Positions 26,622 through 41,467 of a DNA stretch of 64,000 bases are shown here, one piece after another (positions within the stretch are counted from its first letter, which is position 1; every line of letters begins with the position of its first letter). The notes beneath the pieces were generated by a model. It made no database searches, was not told the DNA's origin, and saw only the letters and a list, made by a program, of their open reading frames with translations. The DNA comes from Phytoseiulus persimilis (lineage: Eukaryota; Arthropoda; Arachnida; Mesostigmata; Phytoseiidae). Both the position numbers and the translations under genes were made by a program. The DNA lies in assembly GCA_037576195.1 (NCBI GenBank), contig CM075102.1:25850745-25914744 (forward strand), given 5' to 3'.

Positions 26622-28936
26622 GAGACAGCACCATGCTGCTCGGTGGAATGGTGCAAGAGACAGTTCGAGGGCGCGAATGCGTGTGGGATCCGAGGCCCGA
26701 TTTTGGTAGGCCCACGGGAACGATTAACTCCGCACTCGGTGAGATATTGACGTCACTGCTCTTTCGGTGTAAAAGTTCTCCGATGCGTTTGGATCACAAT
26801 TATAGTGCATGGGGTGGAGCACATGTTCCCCGCTCTTATTTCGCGGACACAATGCTTCGAATTCTGCATTTAGTCGAAGATTCCGAGATGGCGATCGGAG
26901 GATTCATCAGTGAGCGAAGCGGTCCAAAACAAGCGGAACATCGTAAAACACGGGGTTCTCACGGTGGCCGTGATCATGTTTTTCTTGGATTTTTTTCTTT
27001 CAACTTTTTCGCTACTGACATTAGTAGCAATAAACACATGTGTTCGTTCGGAAAGCAGATGAAAAAGAGTTTTGTTTAAAGGAGAGGCCTCATTAGGAGA
27101 CTGGCTCGAGTTCTGCCACTTTTTTTCTGCGACACCACTCCATCCTCTCTCCGCGAACATGGGCTCTGTCCGAGGCGGGCTCTGACTTCGACAGCTCAGC
27201 GCTGTGTCATGCTGCCGTCCTCTCCGAAACTCATCATCGGGGCCTGCGCACCGATTCCACTTCGTTGGAAAAAGTGGACCAACGCGGACGATGCCCCTGG
27301 AACTCGACTCCGCCAAGCTCTATTCCAAGGTCCAGCTCCGTGGGAAAACCGTCACAGCCGGAGTTCTCTGTAAGAACTGATGGGCTTTACCCTGGTAGAG
27401 ATAACTGCACGCCGCTGGTCTCTGAATGCCCGTAGTTCAGAGACAACGTCCTGAACGAAATTTTACGGGGATCTGAAGCGACGCCCCAACTATTCCTCAA
27501 TCGAGAGCATTGGGAAACGCGGGATGGAGGGAAACTTCTCTGTGCCATTGGAAACAGAGACCGAAGTGCGCAGTGAACATACTTTCAATACGTTCGACAA
27601 CGACGGCGACGAAATTCGTCATCAGCGATGTCTCCCCTCCATCCTCGACATCCTGACATCGGATCGGATACACTGACTGCCAGAACGATATCGATACTTG
27701 CAGCCTTCTCCATCCAGAGAAGCAACGGTTTTCAGATGTGATCGTTTTTCGTGGAGGGTTCTTCCTACAAGACGCTGAACGTTTCTCAGTCGCACTTTTG
27801 AGTCGTCCGCAGATCTCATGCCCTCCGGGCTGTCGCGACCCGTCCTCGGCCTTTGGAAGGCTGCTTTCATTTTGAACGTCGTCACCCAGGTACCATTACA
27901 GCTACTGTTGATCCCAAGACGATCAACGTCGGCATTCCCGACGTTTGTTCATCATGTAAGGTACGGATTTATTCAAATCAAATGAGTCCGTTTCGTCGTT
28001 TCTGACTGTATCAGCATGCCCATCTATCCGTTTATCGAAGGATCAGATCTGGAGCGCGGAGGAGGCCCCCGACAAGCACGACGACAGAAGTGGCGGAAAG
28101 TTGCAGCGTCGACTACCGCTTCTTCTTTCGCTTCTAGCGTTTGTCTCCTCAGTATTATCATCGAGCCACTGTCGTCGGCGTCGTCGTTGTCGACGTCCCT
28201 TTCTGGTTTATCGTTTTCGTAAATCGAAATCGTAAATTTTTGTAATCTGACACATTCGTTTCAGTCGAACTGCTCGTCCCCACGGTGTCGTGACATGGAC
28301 TAAGCAGCCGGCTCTCTCGAACAAGAATACGAAAACTAACATGAAGGGACGTTGTGAAAGACTCGGACAGATTCAGAGGAAGCGGGATTTCGTGAATAGA
28401 CTGAATGCGTAATGTTCAGGAGATAGTTGGGAGATCAGGCGAAAATTCCTCCCCGTTCGTTCGTACCCGGCCCTCGGCTCTGACACGAAAATTTGAAGCG
28501 GGTTCTCAGCAAGCCGACTCGCTTTCGCGTGGATTTCTCGTGATGGTATCTCACGAGTACTCCGTATAACCTCAACAGAAGATCGACTACCGATGCGGGA
28601 CAGCGGTGTCAAATCGCAAGACCACTCTGGAAGTTTGATTTACAATTCCATTGTCGGTCATTAAAAACTCTGGGAAGAGAAGCGGCACTGACTGCAGCTG
28701 CTCAGTTATCTTCACGCCGCTTCTATAGGGGTGCCAGTACCGTCGGTATTTCACGCCACAGCCGAATATCAGGACAACATCAAGAGGCTTTTACTTTTCT
28801 CAATCTTTGACTCTCAGACCTCTGCCGACTCTGTCGACTTCGAATTGAATGAGAGTCCTCTCCATTCGTTAACTAGACTAGTCGGCCATCGGTCAACGAC
28901 GCTGGCCGGCCCGCGGCGAGCCGTCAGTCGGGCTCT

Positions 28937-28984
28937 GCGTCAGGTTTCCTGTAAGGTTTTGCGTCGGGTGTCCTGCAAAGCTTT
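28937..28984. repeat. Diverged 24-bp tandem duplication
   Basis: Two adjacent 24-bp units, both starting GCGTC and containing TCCTG, differ at several positions. No coding role is apparent. Confidence 0.55.
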
Positions 28985-31635
28985 GTTGAGATATCAGAAC
29001 GAACCACCGAATGCGCTTCGTTGGGTCGGCCGCGAGTATTTTCCTGTCAAGTCCTGTGTGAAGTTTTTGTGAATAACTCGTATGTATCCGCAAACCTTCC
29101 CGGACTTATGATCAGCCTGGCTCTCCCCTGAAATATCCCACACGCAGCTAACCCTTTGTGCTTCATACTGACTCATTCGGATACGTTCTCTCGGGTAGGA
29201 TCATTTCGGAACCTAATCACGTCAAGGATCGTGGACTCCTGCTCTTCTCTGATCTTATCATTGGGGCTCATCTGAATGATGCCCTCTTGCGTGCTGATCA
29301 CATTGCGAAATTCGTCGTTCGTTCGTTCGATTGCAAGCCCCTTTAGTGTCCACCTCAAAGCCTATGATCAGCATGTTCTGCCTGCTTTTCTGTCGGTATG
29401 CCAACACGATCCTTGGTGTGGATGATTGTTGAGAAAATACTAATTTTGTCGCTCATGCATCGCGCTCTCAGATGATATTGTTTTTGTTGTAGATCAGGAA
29501 AATTACAAATTTTGTAAGTGATTACGTGATGAGATTCTCTTCATTTAATCGCTCATTTACGTAATTCCTGGACCTCATGATGAACAACAGAAAAGGGAAC
29601 ATCTGCGAGCGCGGTGTGGTTTTTTCGTCTAACGCAGCTGCCGCTCCAATCGACAAACTTCTCAAAACTCGTCGATCTCCGTTTTGAATCAATCCCTACG
29701 AATAACCTCATTCGAAAAACACATCCTGTGAGAATCTCGCCCTGATCGGTACACACCGACTTTCCGTTGCTCATAGCCCCGACAGAATCCCCACTCGAGC
29801 AGCTCACATGAATAACAATCCTCGCTCCAAGCTCTCCCATCCATGGAATGGCTCACTGGCCTCGATGAGTCGATCCCGGTTTCTTCTCACAGCTTCGATA
29901 TTGTGTGGGAGTTCCGTCTGAAGACAAATTGGCTTTGATTTGTGACTTTTTGACAGAGGGGTATCCCCCGAGGCACCACGCCACATCGAATGAGAGTGGA
30001 CCGCTATGATCGAGCGAGTTCAGCATGCGATTAAATGAATTATGAACCGATCATTAGCGTCGCTCGAAAGATTCGAATTCCTATATAAACACGAGTGCAC
30101 TCCGAGTTCAACGGAGCGTTCCGTTGACCCTTGTTGGCGTCGCCTCTGGAGGGATCGCATCACCGGGAGCTAGGACTCCGACGCGATTCCCGGATGAAAT
30201 CCGATACGGTTTCAACAGCTCCTCCATGATAGGCGTCACGAGCAATCGATAAGGGCCCAGGTTGGCCACCGGAGGGTGACACTTGAGTGAATTGCGCCCT
30301 CGCCTAACCTCTTTTCGGAGCGGAGCCCGGAGGAACTCTCGAGGCTGTGAGAGTCTGAAACCTCCTCCTTTGCTTTTTCAGCCCGAGGATTCCTAGAACT
30401 AGTTCGTCCCCCGTGCGGATGATGAAACCCGGAGTCAGAGCGTCAGTCAGTCAGTCCGTCCGTCCGTCAATCAGGGATGATTCAGAAGTTTCCGCCCACT
30501 TCCAGGCTCGAGGACTCGTTCACCTCGTAGAGCTGTCAATTTGCAAACACCTCGCCCTTGCTTCGTTCGGTGGCGGCGGTGGGACTGGTGGGTTCGTCGG
30601 GCAAGCAGACTAGCCGTCAGGCCGGTTGCTCTGCTCCAGGAGGAGCTCGTCGATTTGTTGGTGAATTACCACCGCTGACACCTTGCAGCTGGTTGAGAGG
30701 GGAGGTGACGGCTGCGCGAGACCGATTCGACCACGCCGCCGACATTACAGCTGGTGAGATTCTCGATGGATCGAAGACGACGATGGGGAAGAAGGAGACG
30801 GGGATGGCTTGATTACGCACATGAAGCCAATATGAGCTGTCGATTGGCGCATTGTCGATACGCCGAGCACATCGGCTGCTGGTCGAGTGTTTCCCCAGAT
30901 GGAGATTCGTCGCCATCCGCTCGTCAGAGACTCCGTCACGGAGGTCCGTGCGCAAAACATCCAGAGAGGATGGATTTAGACAAGGGTCTTCTCGCTGCGA
31001 ATTCCCGTGAGGGAAGAGGTAATGAGGGAAAACAAGGAGAAACAGATGGGTGCCTGAGGATCATTTGTAGCTGAAATTGAATCGTGTCGTCGCCCCCTCC
31101 CACCGGCCTCGTCTCTGCAGTCGTTCTCCAGTGTCGAGAGTCGGGCCCTTGGCGGCGGGTTCGTGCGCGAGTTCACTAGCGCTTGTCATTCTTCACTAGT
31201 GCAAGTTGGAGTGCTCATATCTTGTTACTTGCCCGGGCGCTTTTCCGTGTGGATCCGTTGTTGATGTTCGGAGCTCTCCGAGCATCTGAGAGGACACGGA
31301 GAACGTTGTTGATTTTGTTCTTCTCGAGTAGAAACTTCTCCAGCGTTCTCTAAACTGCCGAGTGCTTCTTTCTCTCCTTTTCTGTTGTTTTCCCTCCTCT
31401 TCCTCTCTTTTCCGAAGCGGGCATCCATCCACTTTCCACTCGCGTAGAGACCCCACCGAAAAACGACCGGGATACGCGGGAGCCACTTCGAGAGTGAGGG
31501 CGAACGCAGGAAGAACAGACAGTCGCTCTTGCGTACGTTAGCGGGTCGGCGAAACCTGCTCTAATCCGACGACAGTTCCAAGCAATGACGTTGCACGCGC
31601 ATGCAACACTTATTTCATCCAGGAAAACAGGGGGC

Positions 31636-31660
31636 AGGGGGGGGGGGGGGGGCGGGGGGA
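31636..31660. repeat. Poly(G) tract
   Basis: A run of more than 15 G residues, interrupted near its end by C, lies in the gene-poor region. Such tracts are prone to slippage and sequencing error. Confidence 0.75.
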
Positions 31661-34600
31661 TTTTCGAACTCCCCCACTTGTAGAACGTTCTCAACGAAGT
31701 TTCTCCGAGCCCTTCTCCTCACGTCGGCTCTTGAGCACGGTGCGATCGCGTCAGTTGGAAGCAAGCTCGTTGTCTTCTTGGGGCAAGGTGTCTCCATTTG
31801 GATGTCGCGGTAGAATTCTCGGGTAGCCTCAGGCCAACTTCCCGGACGACTCTGCTCCCTCCACTTCTGCTGGTTGTAGTTCTGCAGTTGTCGCTGCAGC
31901 ACAAGCGACGACCGTCTGAAAAGCCGTAGTTTCCGCCGGGATGCTGGTGTGCGGAAGAGAAATGGGGCGAGAGAAACGAGTTCGAAAACGACCTCCAGGG
32001 AATTGTGTCACCTACAGCTGGCAACAGTGAGTGAGGTCGCTTCACCCGGCTCGCTTCCCATTTACGAGTTGCTTCCGGGGCGTCGCTATTGAAATCGAAA
32101 ACGGTTCGGAACGACCAAAATCATTCGGCAACTACCGATCGTCAAGAAAAGCGCTCCTGCGACCAGTGAGCGCAACTGCGCACCCGACGATTGACGAAAC
32201 AGGCGACATTTTCTCGATCTTCGCTCTCAGAAAATGATTCCATTGAGAGAAAAAAGAGGAGAATCAACAGGGGCAACAGATGAGAAAGCCTCCTGCGGAC
32301 TCCGGAGACTTTCATCGCCGACTTTTCGAGCCGAATCGTTCGAATCTCGATTCCTGAAACCGTTGATTTCCTCAGTTGAGCTGTGAGTTCGACTCGACTC
32401 CATTATTCTCGAGCTCGAGTCGGCTCTCCAACTTCCTTGCGCCCTCACAGAAGGAGCCATCGTCGAGAAACAATCGTCTATTCCAGTGTTCTCGTCGATA
32501 CCGTGATACGAATCTTTCCTCAATGCTTGTCCAGTCGCGCGCGGCAAACGGTCGCTCATCGCAAGGGAAGGAAGTCCGATACAAAGAAACGAAGTCCGCC
32601 CGACCAACGAGATAACAACACTCGACTGACCTCCCGAATCTGGATCCCTGTCGGATGGACGAAGCGACCCAGCGGTCGCAGCTGGGTCCGAATGTGAGAG
32701 CACGGGTTCGAAAGGGTTGCTTTCGATGCTTCGCAGCTGCGGTGGCGGAAGCTGAACTAACTCATATCTGGACGTAACTCTCCGGGCACACTCTGAAGAG
32801 AAACGGAAGTGAGCTCATCCTCGCGTTTTTTCCCTCAGCGAGAACATCGCCAGCGGGTGGACACTCTCGTCAAACAATTAGCTTCAAGCGGGAGCGAATA
32901 TCTAAAGAAGGGCTATCCGGTGGTTGAACTTTCAGCTTGACCGATAAGACAACGATATCGATTACTGTTTTCGATTCCGCCCGACAGAGCAGGACTCTTT
33001 CCCGAGGCGGTTTCCCGTGATTGACTCATTGCAATCTCCGAAACGGTGATTCCCCGAGTTTCCAGAGGAGAGAGTTGTCGGGAGACCGAACTACGTTGCA
33101 TCCAGGTCAGAAATCTCCTCCGAGTTGGACCCGCAGCCGCAGACATGGGAAATGGATCAGGTTCTGTCGCCAAATGAAACAAAACGTGGCCAGCACGACA
33201 ATCAATCTTCCTTAATGTGCGAGCTCAGTTAACCGGTCGAAGATTCAGATCAAAGGAGCCGAAAAAATCCCACAGCGAATCGTTTCTCCGATTCGGTGCA
33301 GAGCTGAAATTCGTTATTTACGGTTTGTTGAAGTTATGATCTCCCTCCGCTCCGGATCCCGATTTCGAACGCTCGCTTCTAGAACGAGAAACATTTTCCA
33401 GTCCGAAGCGCCGGAACAGATCTTCTCGATGTCAACGGGAACCGATAGCCGTGTGGCAAGCCTTCGTCCGTGATGGATCATCCGACTCCGCTGCTCGAAA
33501 ACGCGATTCAATAGCCAGTCAGGTCTGGCTGCGAGCGCGAAACCCGTCACGGAGCTCATATCACGTTCGTGTAATGGTCATTGCATGCACAGCGCTTCTC
33601 GGTCCATGGCCAGTGTCCCTGCGTGGCGTTAACAGCCTGAGGTCACAGGGCGGGAGAGATCGAGGGGAGTGTCCTGCTTCCCGGAGTGCGGTACAATTAA
33701 AAAACACCGATTCTGTCAACGTCAGTTCCATCACCCCTCGCGAACCCGGGATCATTTGTTCGGAGTGAAGCTGCCAGGCTTCGTGATTCCGGCGATCCAT
33801 CCATACCGCTCCGAGTCTCGGAACTTTCCAGGCTTGAGGTTCTGATGACTCGCTGTGAGGTTCCGAACGATCGATGTTCATATTCTTTAATTCGTTCAGA
33901 AATCGTGACCGGGAAGGTCATCCGAGCAGGCACCATGGCTGTTTGTATTGAGGAGTTTGGTAACAGTCCGGTGTCGCATCAGGGCCTCCAGTGACACATT
34001 CGGCCGTTTTCCTCTATTTTCATTTGATGCCTTTTTACGTTCGCAACGGTTATTCACCTTGCGCTCGGCAGAAGTGACGTGCCAACAACATCGTCGTCAC
34101 CACAATCGGGCAACGCAACAACAACAGCAGCTACGGCGAATCCGCACGACCGACGGACTGTGGATTTCGAGCGGATTTCTGTGCGGTGACGCCTCGGCCA
34201 CTGTCACGGTACACGATGACGGGCTCGCTAGTGTTTGGACAGGCGATTGACACAGCTTGCCCCCTGCCTTCGCGCTGCCTGGTTAGCTGTTTCCACATTA
34301 TTGCTCGAATATCGTTTCCCACCTTATGGGCGAGGAGAAAACACGAAGCTCGGGAAGAAGCGGCAACGGTGAAGCCAAGGACTCCTGCCCGGAGCGTCAT
34401 CGGCTCGCATGAAAAGTTCTTGTGTTCCCCGATGAGCATACACAGGAGTCAGTTGAGGCCTGGTGAGGTGTTGGGGTGGCAGGCTGTCACAGGCTGGGCG
34501 GGTGGTGACCAACGAACCAGATTTAATCCGAGGAAAGAAGTGAGGGTGACAATTTGATTTGAACTTGCCTGCCTGCTGGCCGACTCGCCCGCGTGCTTCC

Positions 34601-37600
34601 CCGGCTGCTTGCTCTCGATTTGTCTGTTTGGCTGGTTGCTGCCGGTGCAGCTGGCTGATTGGCCTCCTCACGATGCACACCCCTTGCGCTGTGTGATGCG
34701 TCGCCGCTCAGCCGCGCTTCCCTCTTTTCCAGAGTCGGTCGGTCCCCCGGCACGTGCTCGAAGCGTTGAAGATGTGGTTCGAGCGCACCTGGTACTTTCT
34801 CGACCAATGTTGTTGAGCTTGAATGTGCAAGGAGCGGATCGCCTCCCCGTTCGGGAATAGTTACGGTACGGAACACCGAAGCGTTTCCCGAGTAATCGAG
34901 CTCAGGCCGGAACCATACCGAAACGAGCTTCGCACATCACGACCGAGCGTTCTGAAGCGAGTCTGCTGATGCGGGAATTCGATTTACTTCCAGGACTCTA
35001 TCGGGTCAGAGTAAAGCCGGACTCGAAAGAGGGATCCCTCAGAGTTACTGCATCGAAACCATGTTTCCAGGAGACAAGCACGAAATGAAGAGATCAGCGA
35101 AACCACAAGACCGCGGGAAGGGCGGGATCGCCGAGCAGCCCCGCAAATTTGACACGCGCTTGAGCCGTTTCTGGAGCGATTCTGTATTCACGTATCCCGC
35201 TCACGGTAAAAGCAGACTGAGCCCAGCGGGAAATGACAAACGGTTCTTCCATTTTTGAATCAGTGAAGCTGCAACTTTCAAACAAAATGTTCTCGGGTGG
35301 TCCCTCATACCGAACGAAACGAGCTGGCGTTGACCGAGCGAGCGATCGAGGAATACTCGCAGAAGCAACGATGGAATATTGGTGAGACGAGCCATTCGAA
35401 AGGATGAATAGAACAGAATGTGAATCAGGAGTCCTGAGGAAAATGGGAAATCTGAGAGTGTGGTGACATGGACATCAGAGAGGAGTTGAGGGAGGCGAGG
35501 GAGTAGCTGCAAGAGGTAGACATGCACTCTGGATGCACGCCAGCGACGGGTAACACTCCGAAAACGGAGACGCGAAGAGACGAAGAGCGATCGAGCGCAA
35601 CAGAGGGACGGATACAACTGTGGCTAGATGAGCGGGGAGCCAACTCGCCATTATTCTCTCCGCGACAGTTCCGTTCCGGTGCTGTTTCTGTTGATGCTGC
35701 TGCCGGGGCGGCTTCCGTTGCGAAATATTGGCTCCGGACACACCGAAACGCAAACGACGGCGCACTCTCCCTCGTTCCCCCGCGCATCCTCTCTCGCTGC
35801 ATGGGGCAACTATCAGTTCTCTATCTATCTTTTCCCTGCGCGCTCTCGCTCCCATTCCAGCCTCTCTCGGTCGTCGGTTGCCCGACGAGCGTGTCGAAGC
35901 ATCCATTACCCTGCGTTCTCGTCGTGTGGATCGTTCGATTGTTCCTTCTATCTGTCTCTCAGTCTGTCACTGGGTCGGGCTCAGGGTTCGAACCACGGGT
36001 TGTTGCCAAACATTTCTGTCGATTGAATCGGCCTGGACGGGGCCGGGTGGGAAGTGAGGCAGAGAGTACGTCGAGTCAATATGGAAAGAGAGAGAGAGCT
36101 GTTGACATTTCGCTGAAAAACTCAACATCGACGCACCGTTGTCCGGAGTAAGAGATCATGAATGATGAGCGCGTTGATGATTGTCGCACAGAAGAATCAA
36201 AATGTCGACAACTGTACATCTGTTGTCCGCTGCAAGCGAGTGAGTGACGGTTCGAGCGTATGTTTCACTGCTTGACATTTGCTCGATTCTCACCCACGAG
36301 GCATTTCGTTCTTCTTGGTGGAAGGACTCCTCACCTAAATCTGCTCAGATATGATCGAGAAGCCAAGCCCACGAGGTGAGCGAGCACTTTTTAGTGACCA
36401 GATCCGTATCATGGGCAGCCCCTTCCTTGCTTGGCGCCATTGATTCCATGTCGAGTGACTTCACAGACAGGCGGCGTACTGACCCGACCGCAATAAGTAC
36501 CCTATTTTGCTCAGACTGCAGTGTAGTCAAACATGCCTCGTTCAGAATCCATTCTATCCGGGAAGAGAGAGTGGGAGGGTCCGGATCAAATGTGAGCATA
36601 GTGGGACCCAATGAAAGATCCCGACCGTGGTGGGCAGCGTATCGACTTAAGTGATTCGTGAACGCCAGAAATATAGGTTCGTGACGGAAGTCGCGGCGCC
36701 AGTGGCGAGGCCTGAAGAGATGGTGGTTTTGGAATCAGCCGGAACTCTTGGAGTGGAGCGTGCACGGCAGAAAGCCGCTCCGTGCATGCGAACCGATAAC
36801 CAATAAAGCTGCCGTTATCGGCGAAGTGATCGAACCAGAGGCAACTGGGAAGGCGATATTTCGGAGCCTACAGGTTTCTGAGAGAAATAAAAAATGCCCA
36901 CGTGACGGATCATCGTATACTCATGCACCGTGCACCTCCAGTGCGATCACTGAGCAGTCTCGGCGGTTTATTAGACTCCAGTTTCCCTTTCGTCAGTTTC
37001 GGCTCTGCTGCCGATTATTCGGTCTGATCGTCGCGTGATTCCTGGGAGAGTCCTTCGCTCGTTGAAGCCTCGATCGCAAACCCGGAGCACGCGGAAAAGT
37101 GTTTGAATTGAAAGCTTACCAAATATCACAGCGCGCCGCAGCGTTCTGAGGGCTGTAGGTTGCCCATCCGATAACGAGGCCTATTACCAACCGAAAGAGA
37201 GAAAAAAGGAAGAAAAAGTGGCTCATTTATGCTAATGGTCTCCGAGCCCCTTCCTTTAGATACAATGTTGACAAACAATGATGCGACGAACAACCTGGCG
37301 CCTCTCGGAGCCGAGCTGAGAGAATGAATTGCCGTTGAACCTGCCGAACGCTGCACCGACGCGCTACGAGCCCATCGAGGAATTAGTTGAATCTCTTCTA
37401 TCGGGCATTTTTTCTCCCTGTCTCGCTCGTCTTGTTCTTCTGCGTTCCTTTCGAGTGAGATAAGTGAGAATAACAGACAGAGAAGGCCTCCTTTTGTCAC
37501 GCTTAGCAGTTGATGCCCCTCGGTGATGTACACGTCGCCAAGGCACGGCCGGGGGAAAGACGCATAGCGAGAAAAGACGGAGAAGAGAAACGACAGCAGT

Positions 37601-40600
37601 GGAGGCGAAGAATTACGGAGCCCAAGCCCCTCCCGTAATTTAAGGACGCCCGCTAAGTTTAATAAATTGTCCCAGATTAGAACGGGTCAGATTTCACGAG
37701 ACTCTACTGTTTGTGCTTCTCATCCGTTCTGAGCGGTGTCAAGCGCGACTCATTGTCGGGCACCTGATTGATGCTCTTGGAAGTCTTTGGGAATATACAA
37801 TCAGTGTCTACCAGGTGTTCCCCTGACTCCCAGCCGTCCCCAAGACGGTCGGTTCCGGGGAAGATACGTGTCTGGAGTGTTTTCAGCTTGTTGCATCATC
37901 GGTCCCATTCGGGGGTTGTTTTGGTTCGGACCTCCCCTGTGAAACCAAAGAAGAGACGATATCGTTAGGCTCTTATACTGCGCAAAATCGGTGACAAAGC
38001 TCGGTTTCTCGAGCTGTATCTTGGAGCTCGAGCGCTGAGTCCCCTTTCGACAATCGTCGGGCGATCGATCCGGTCCCGACGAAAGTTGGCCTCACAGGTT
38101 CCAGATCTGGAATCAAAATGTCGGATCTGGCAGGGATGTATCGAGGAGAATTTCGGCGTACGCAGGAATCCTCAAAACCGTCAAACAACGAGAGCGCCAT
38201 CGGCGTGAACATTTTTGAAGCCTTCGAAGTTGCGGGGGCCCAACAAACAGTTAGGCCCTACGAGTCTCGAATCGAGAGTCGTCAGCCCCGAGAACCGCCT
38301 AAACTGTTGAGTCGGAGGAAGAGAGAGACTCACCTCAAGCATCCAGTGCGAAATATTTGGCCGCAAATATATTTTTTATGTTTGCTCTCCTTCCGTCATC
38401 GAGTGCTTCGCTCATCGATGGTCCGCGCATAGGTTGGTAACCTTCACGAGGTATTTGCCGTAAATCCAGCTGAAAGTGTTGATGTAGTTCTAGGGAGCAG
38501 CCAGAGGGTGTTTTCGCGCCTTTTAATGAGGTCGTTGTTTATAGGCAGCTCTACTACGGCTCCTATTTCTATGACTAGTTCCCGGCGCCTCAACCGGCCC
38601 GTCGAACTCAGAAACCTCTCTGGCAAGCATGACTTGTTTAAACTGTCGGCGTTTTTAAGTGAGTGGCTATTTTTTTGTTTATGCAGTCGTTAGTGTTCGC
38701 GTCAAGCGTGTGTCTATGAGTCCATGCGTTTCTGGTTGTTGGTCAGACGGAACATGTTACTCAGACCATGAGAAATCCGCCTGGCACAACCAAGAGCGAA
38801 GATAAGGAAGCAGTTCGTCACACATTCCGCCTGGAATTGATGATTCCCACGCGCGATCTGATCACGTCCAGGATAGGCAGCGTCCGACCGTGTCGACCGA
38901 TTCCACTGTCAATTACCCTGAGAAAAGAATTCGACTATCCCTCGAGTTTGATTTCGAGCACAATGGACGAGTTCATGAGACAACTACTCTTTCTCATCGG
39001 ACACGCATCCGCTCAAAACGAGGTGATCCGATTTGATATTTCCAGAGATGGTCCTCAGAAATCTGTGTATTGAAAGTCATGTATCATGCATCGGAATCGA
39101 CGCAACCCAATTCTGGTGGACTGGAAGTCCGTCGTACTTGGCTGATACGCAATCGGGATGGAGATTCCGAAAATACAAGCTCTCTCTGATTGAATATCTC
39201 TGTCGCTCCGAACCCGACGCTCAACTATCTGTCACAACTGAGCGCCTCAGACTTTGTTCCGTTAGATTTGGCACATCACCACTTTCATCTCGTCCCGTTT
39301 CCCTTCGTCGGAATGGTCGGCGGGAATATTTTTTATCCAATCGTCTCGAATGCGCCGGGTGATATTATTTCATTGCCAGTGAGCGTAGTGGAAATTGAAT
39401 AAGATGTTTTTAAAAGACTGCATAAAAGCTCAAGGAGATGTCTCGATGCGGAGGAGAACGCTCGGGCAGTCAATCCGTTCGCCTTACGATGCAATGTGAT
39501 GGTATATATGTGTTTGTTGGAAACCGGGAGGGAGCACAAATAAGCTAGAATTTCCGCGATGAAGTCTCCTTCTCGAGCATCCGGATGAATCACATTGCAG
39601 CTACCTCTGGTACGGTCCGGTTTTCAAGTCATGGCTCGAGATCTCACACATGATATCATTTTCACGACCGAGGGATCAGTATCAAACGCTTGCGCGTTTG
39701 TGCACCCGTCTCACCAACGAGCAACATCTCACCAAATTTCTAGTGCTCTCAGTCTCGCAGAAGAGGAAATTTCGGCGCTGTCGAAAGAATGAGAAGAACC
39801 ACCACCGACCACGAAGCCGCGGATCCAAATGGGCAGCGGAGCCTGGAGAGAGAAATGCGCTCAACATGGAGCTGTCGATGATAAAAACCCGATTTTGACG
39901 GAACAAATTCGAGCGATCGGTCGTGCTTTGACGGAGATCTGCACGCAGCCGTCACAGCGAAAAAAACATAGCGGCCACCCTGTGTTTCAAGATTCGCGAC
40001 GAGATAGGGTTTCGAGATATCGGCAGTGAGTCCTTCACTGGAATCGGAAATCCAGCCGTCGCGCTCCTAAACGGCGTTCAGTAAACGAGCCTCTTTCAGA
40101 TATAACTTTGGTCGAAGCCGGCTTTGCTTTATTTCAGACTCACTCACTGATCTTCTGTCGGATAAGGAGCAGGCATATTGTGGGCTCCCAAGCGCTCACA
40201 GCAGCTCACTTGTCCTCCAACCGTTTTTTTCCGCGTCCATCTCCCATCATGATTACTCTTTTGTCACCCCTTCTCCATCTCATCCTCTGGAATGCGCGAG
40301 AGATCTACACAGTCTATTGTGGATGATAGAGAGTTGATATTACATTTATACATTCTGCATGATTATAATTTCACAACATTGATCCGGTAAATCCTTCAAA
40401 CGATCTCCAGAACAGCTTGATTCATCTTTCCCAGGAGAGAGGGTCCCGCTATCGACTGGTGTTCCATGTCAACTCAGCCGCGGCTTCCGTTCGGTCTCCA
40501 CTTAGGCTCGACCACAGCAAATTTAGGCCGAGTGTAGGACTCATGTGGGGATCGAGTTGATGCAGAGGTCGAGATAACCTTGGACCGACTCCACGCGCTC

Positions 40601-41467
40601 CGATCGAATCGACGAATCTATTTTGTCCTCCCACGTTATTTCCCGGAGGTGTCAATGGACAGGATTCGATTGTAGCATTTCAATATCCATAACAGTAAGT
40701 TAAATCCGTTTCTCTTAGAAAGCGATCTAGTAGTCAAGTTCAGGAGAACCTCCGAGCTTTCCTCTTTCTGAATTTAGACGACACACAACGAGCTGGACGA
40801 TGTTCGATCTCAATTCTCTGTGAAACCCAGCAACCTTCAGCTCGACACTCCTCCAGTTCACATTGCATGTTATAACACCAAACTGTTCCAAGTCTAGCTC
40901 AATGTCTCAGCTCTGGAGTAAGAGAAGCCCGAACTGTAACGGAACGAATGAGTCTCTCGGATGCCGGATCGACTGGAATGTAGGATGGGTGAACATATTG
41001 TTGAAGAGAGATAAGCTTGGCACGCCTGAGAAGTGAACAGTACGTAGTCGAATTCTTTGCACGAGAGGAGGAATGAGCTCGAGTAGACGTCCGAATGCTC
41101 GGACCCTTAAGTAATCAAGTCCCAAATGTCCCTATTTGTTTTCAAAGAAGGCGTCGACGGACTGCGAAAACGTTCCTCCAGTTGGTCCGAGTCCGATCGA
41201 TAATCACAATGAGCTTGAGCCAAGATGCGTCCTGAGGGGCTGTCAGCGCGCAGCTGTCTGCTCCTCCGGCCGAGTCTTCCTTTCTCACTTTTGTTGTATC
41301 AGTATTTCATTGGATCCATTCTTCCTCGGGGTCCGACACAGATTTCATGAAGGTGCAGCATTGGTTCAGCATCCGGAAACGGGAAGCTCTTTCTAGACAA
41401 GCAAAGGACAGCGCATACGCTGCCAGTGCAGAACTCGGTTAGCGACTGCTGTGATCGTCCTCGGAAC

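Larger units (their letters stand above)
21970..41467. other. Gene-poor region, no supported coding exon
   Basis: Across about 19 kb I see only short open frames without recognisable domains, plus low-complexity tracts. It may contain the untranslated first exon and regulatory DNA of the Roundabout-like gene upstream, and the 3' UTR of the GT49 gene at its right end. One short plus-strand frame (26331-26621) begins with a signal-like leader and is listed separately. Confidence 0.45.

Noticed and set aside
35522-36151. 209-residue plus-strand open frame and overlapping antisense frames
   Set aside because: Overlapping long frames on both strands reflect a stop-poor, GC-rich stretch. None resembles a protein family.
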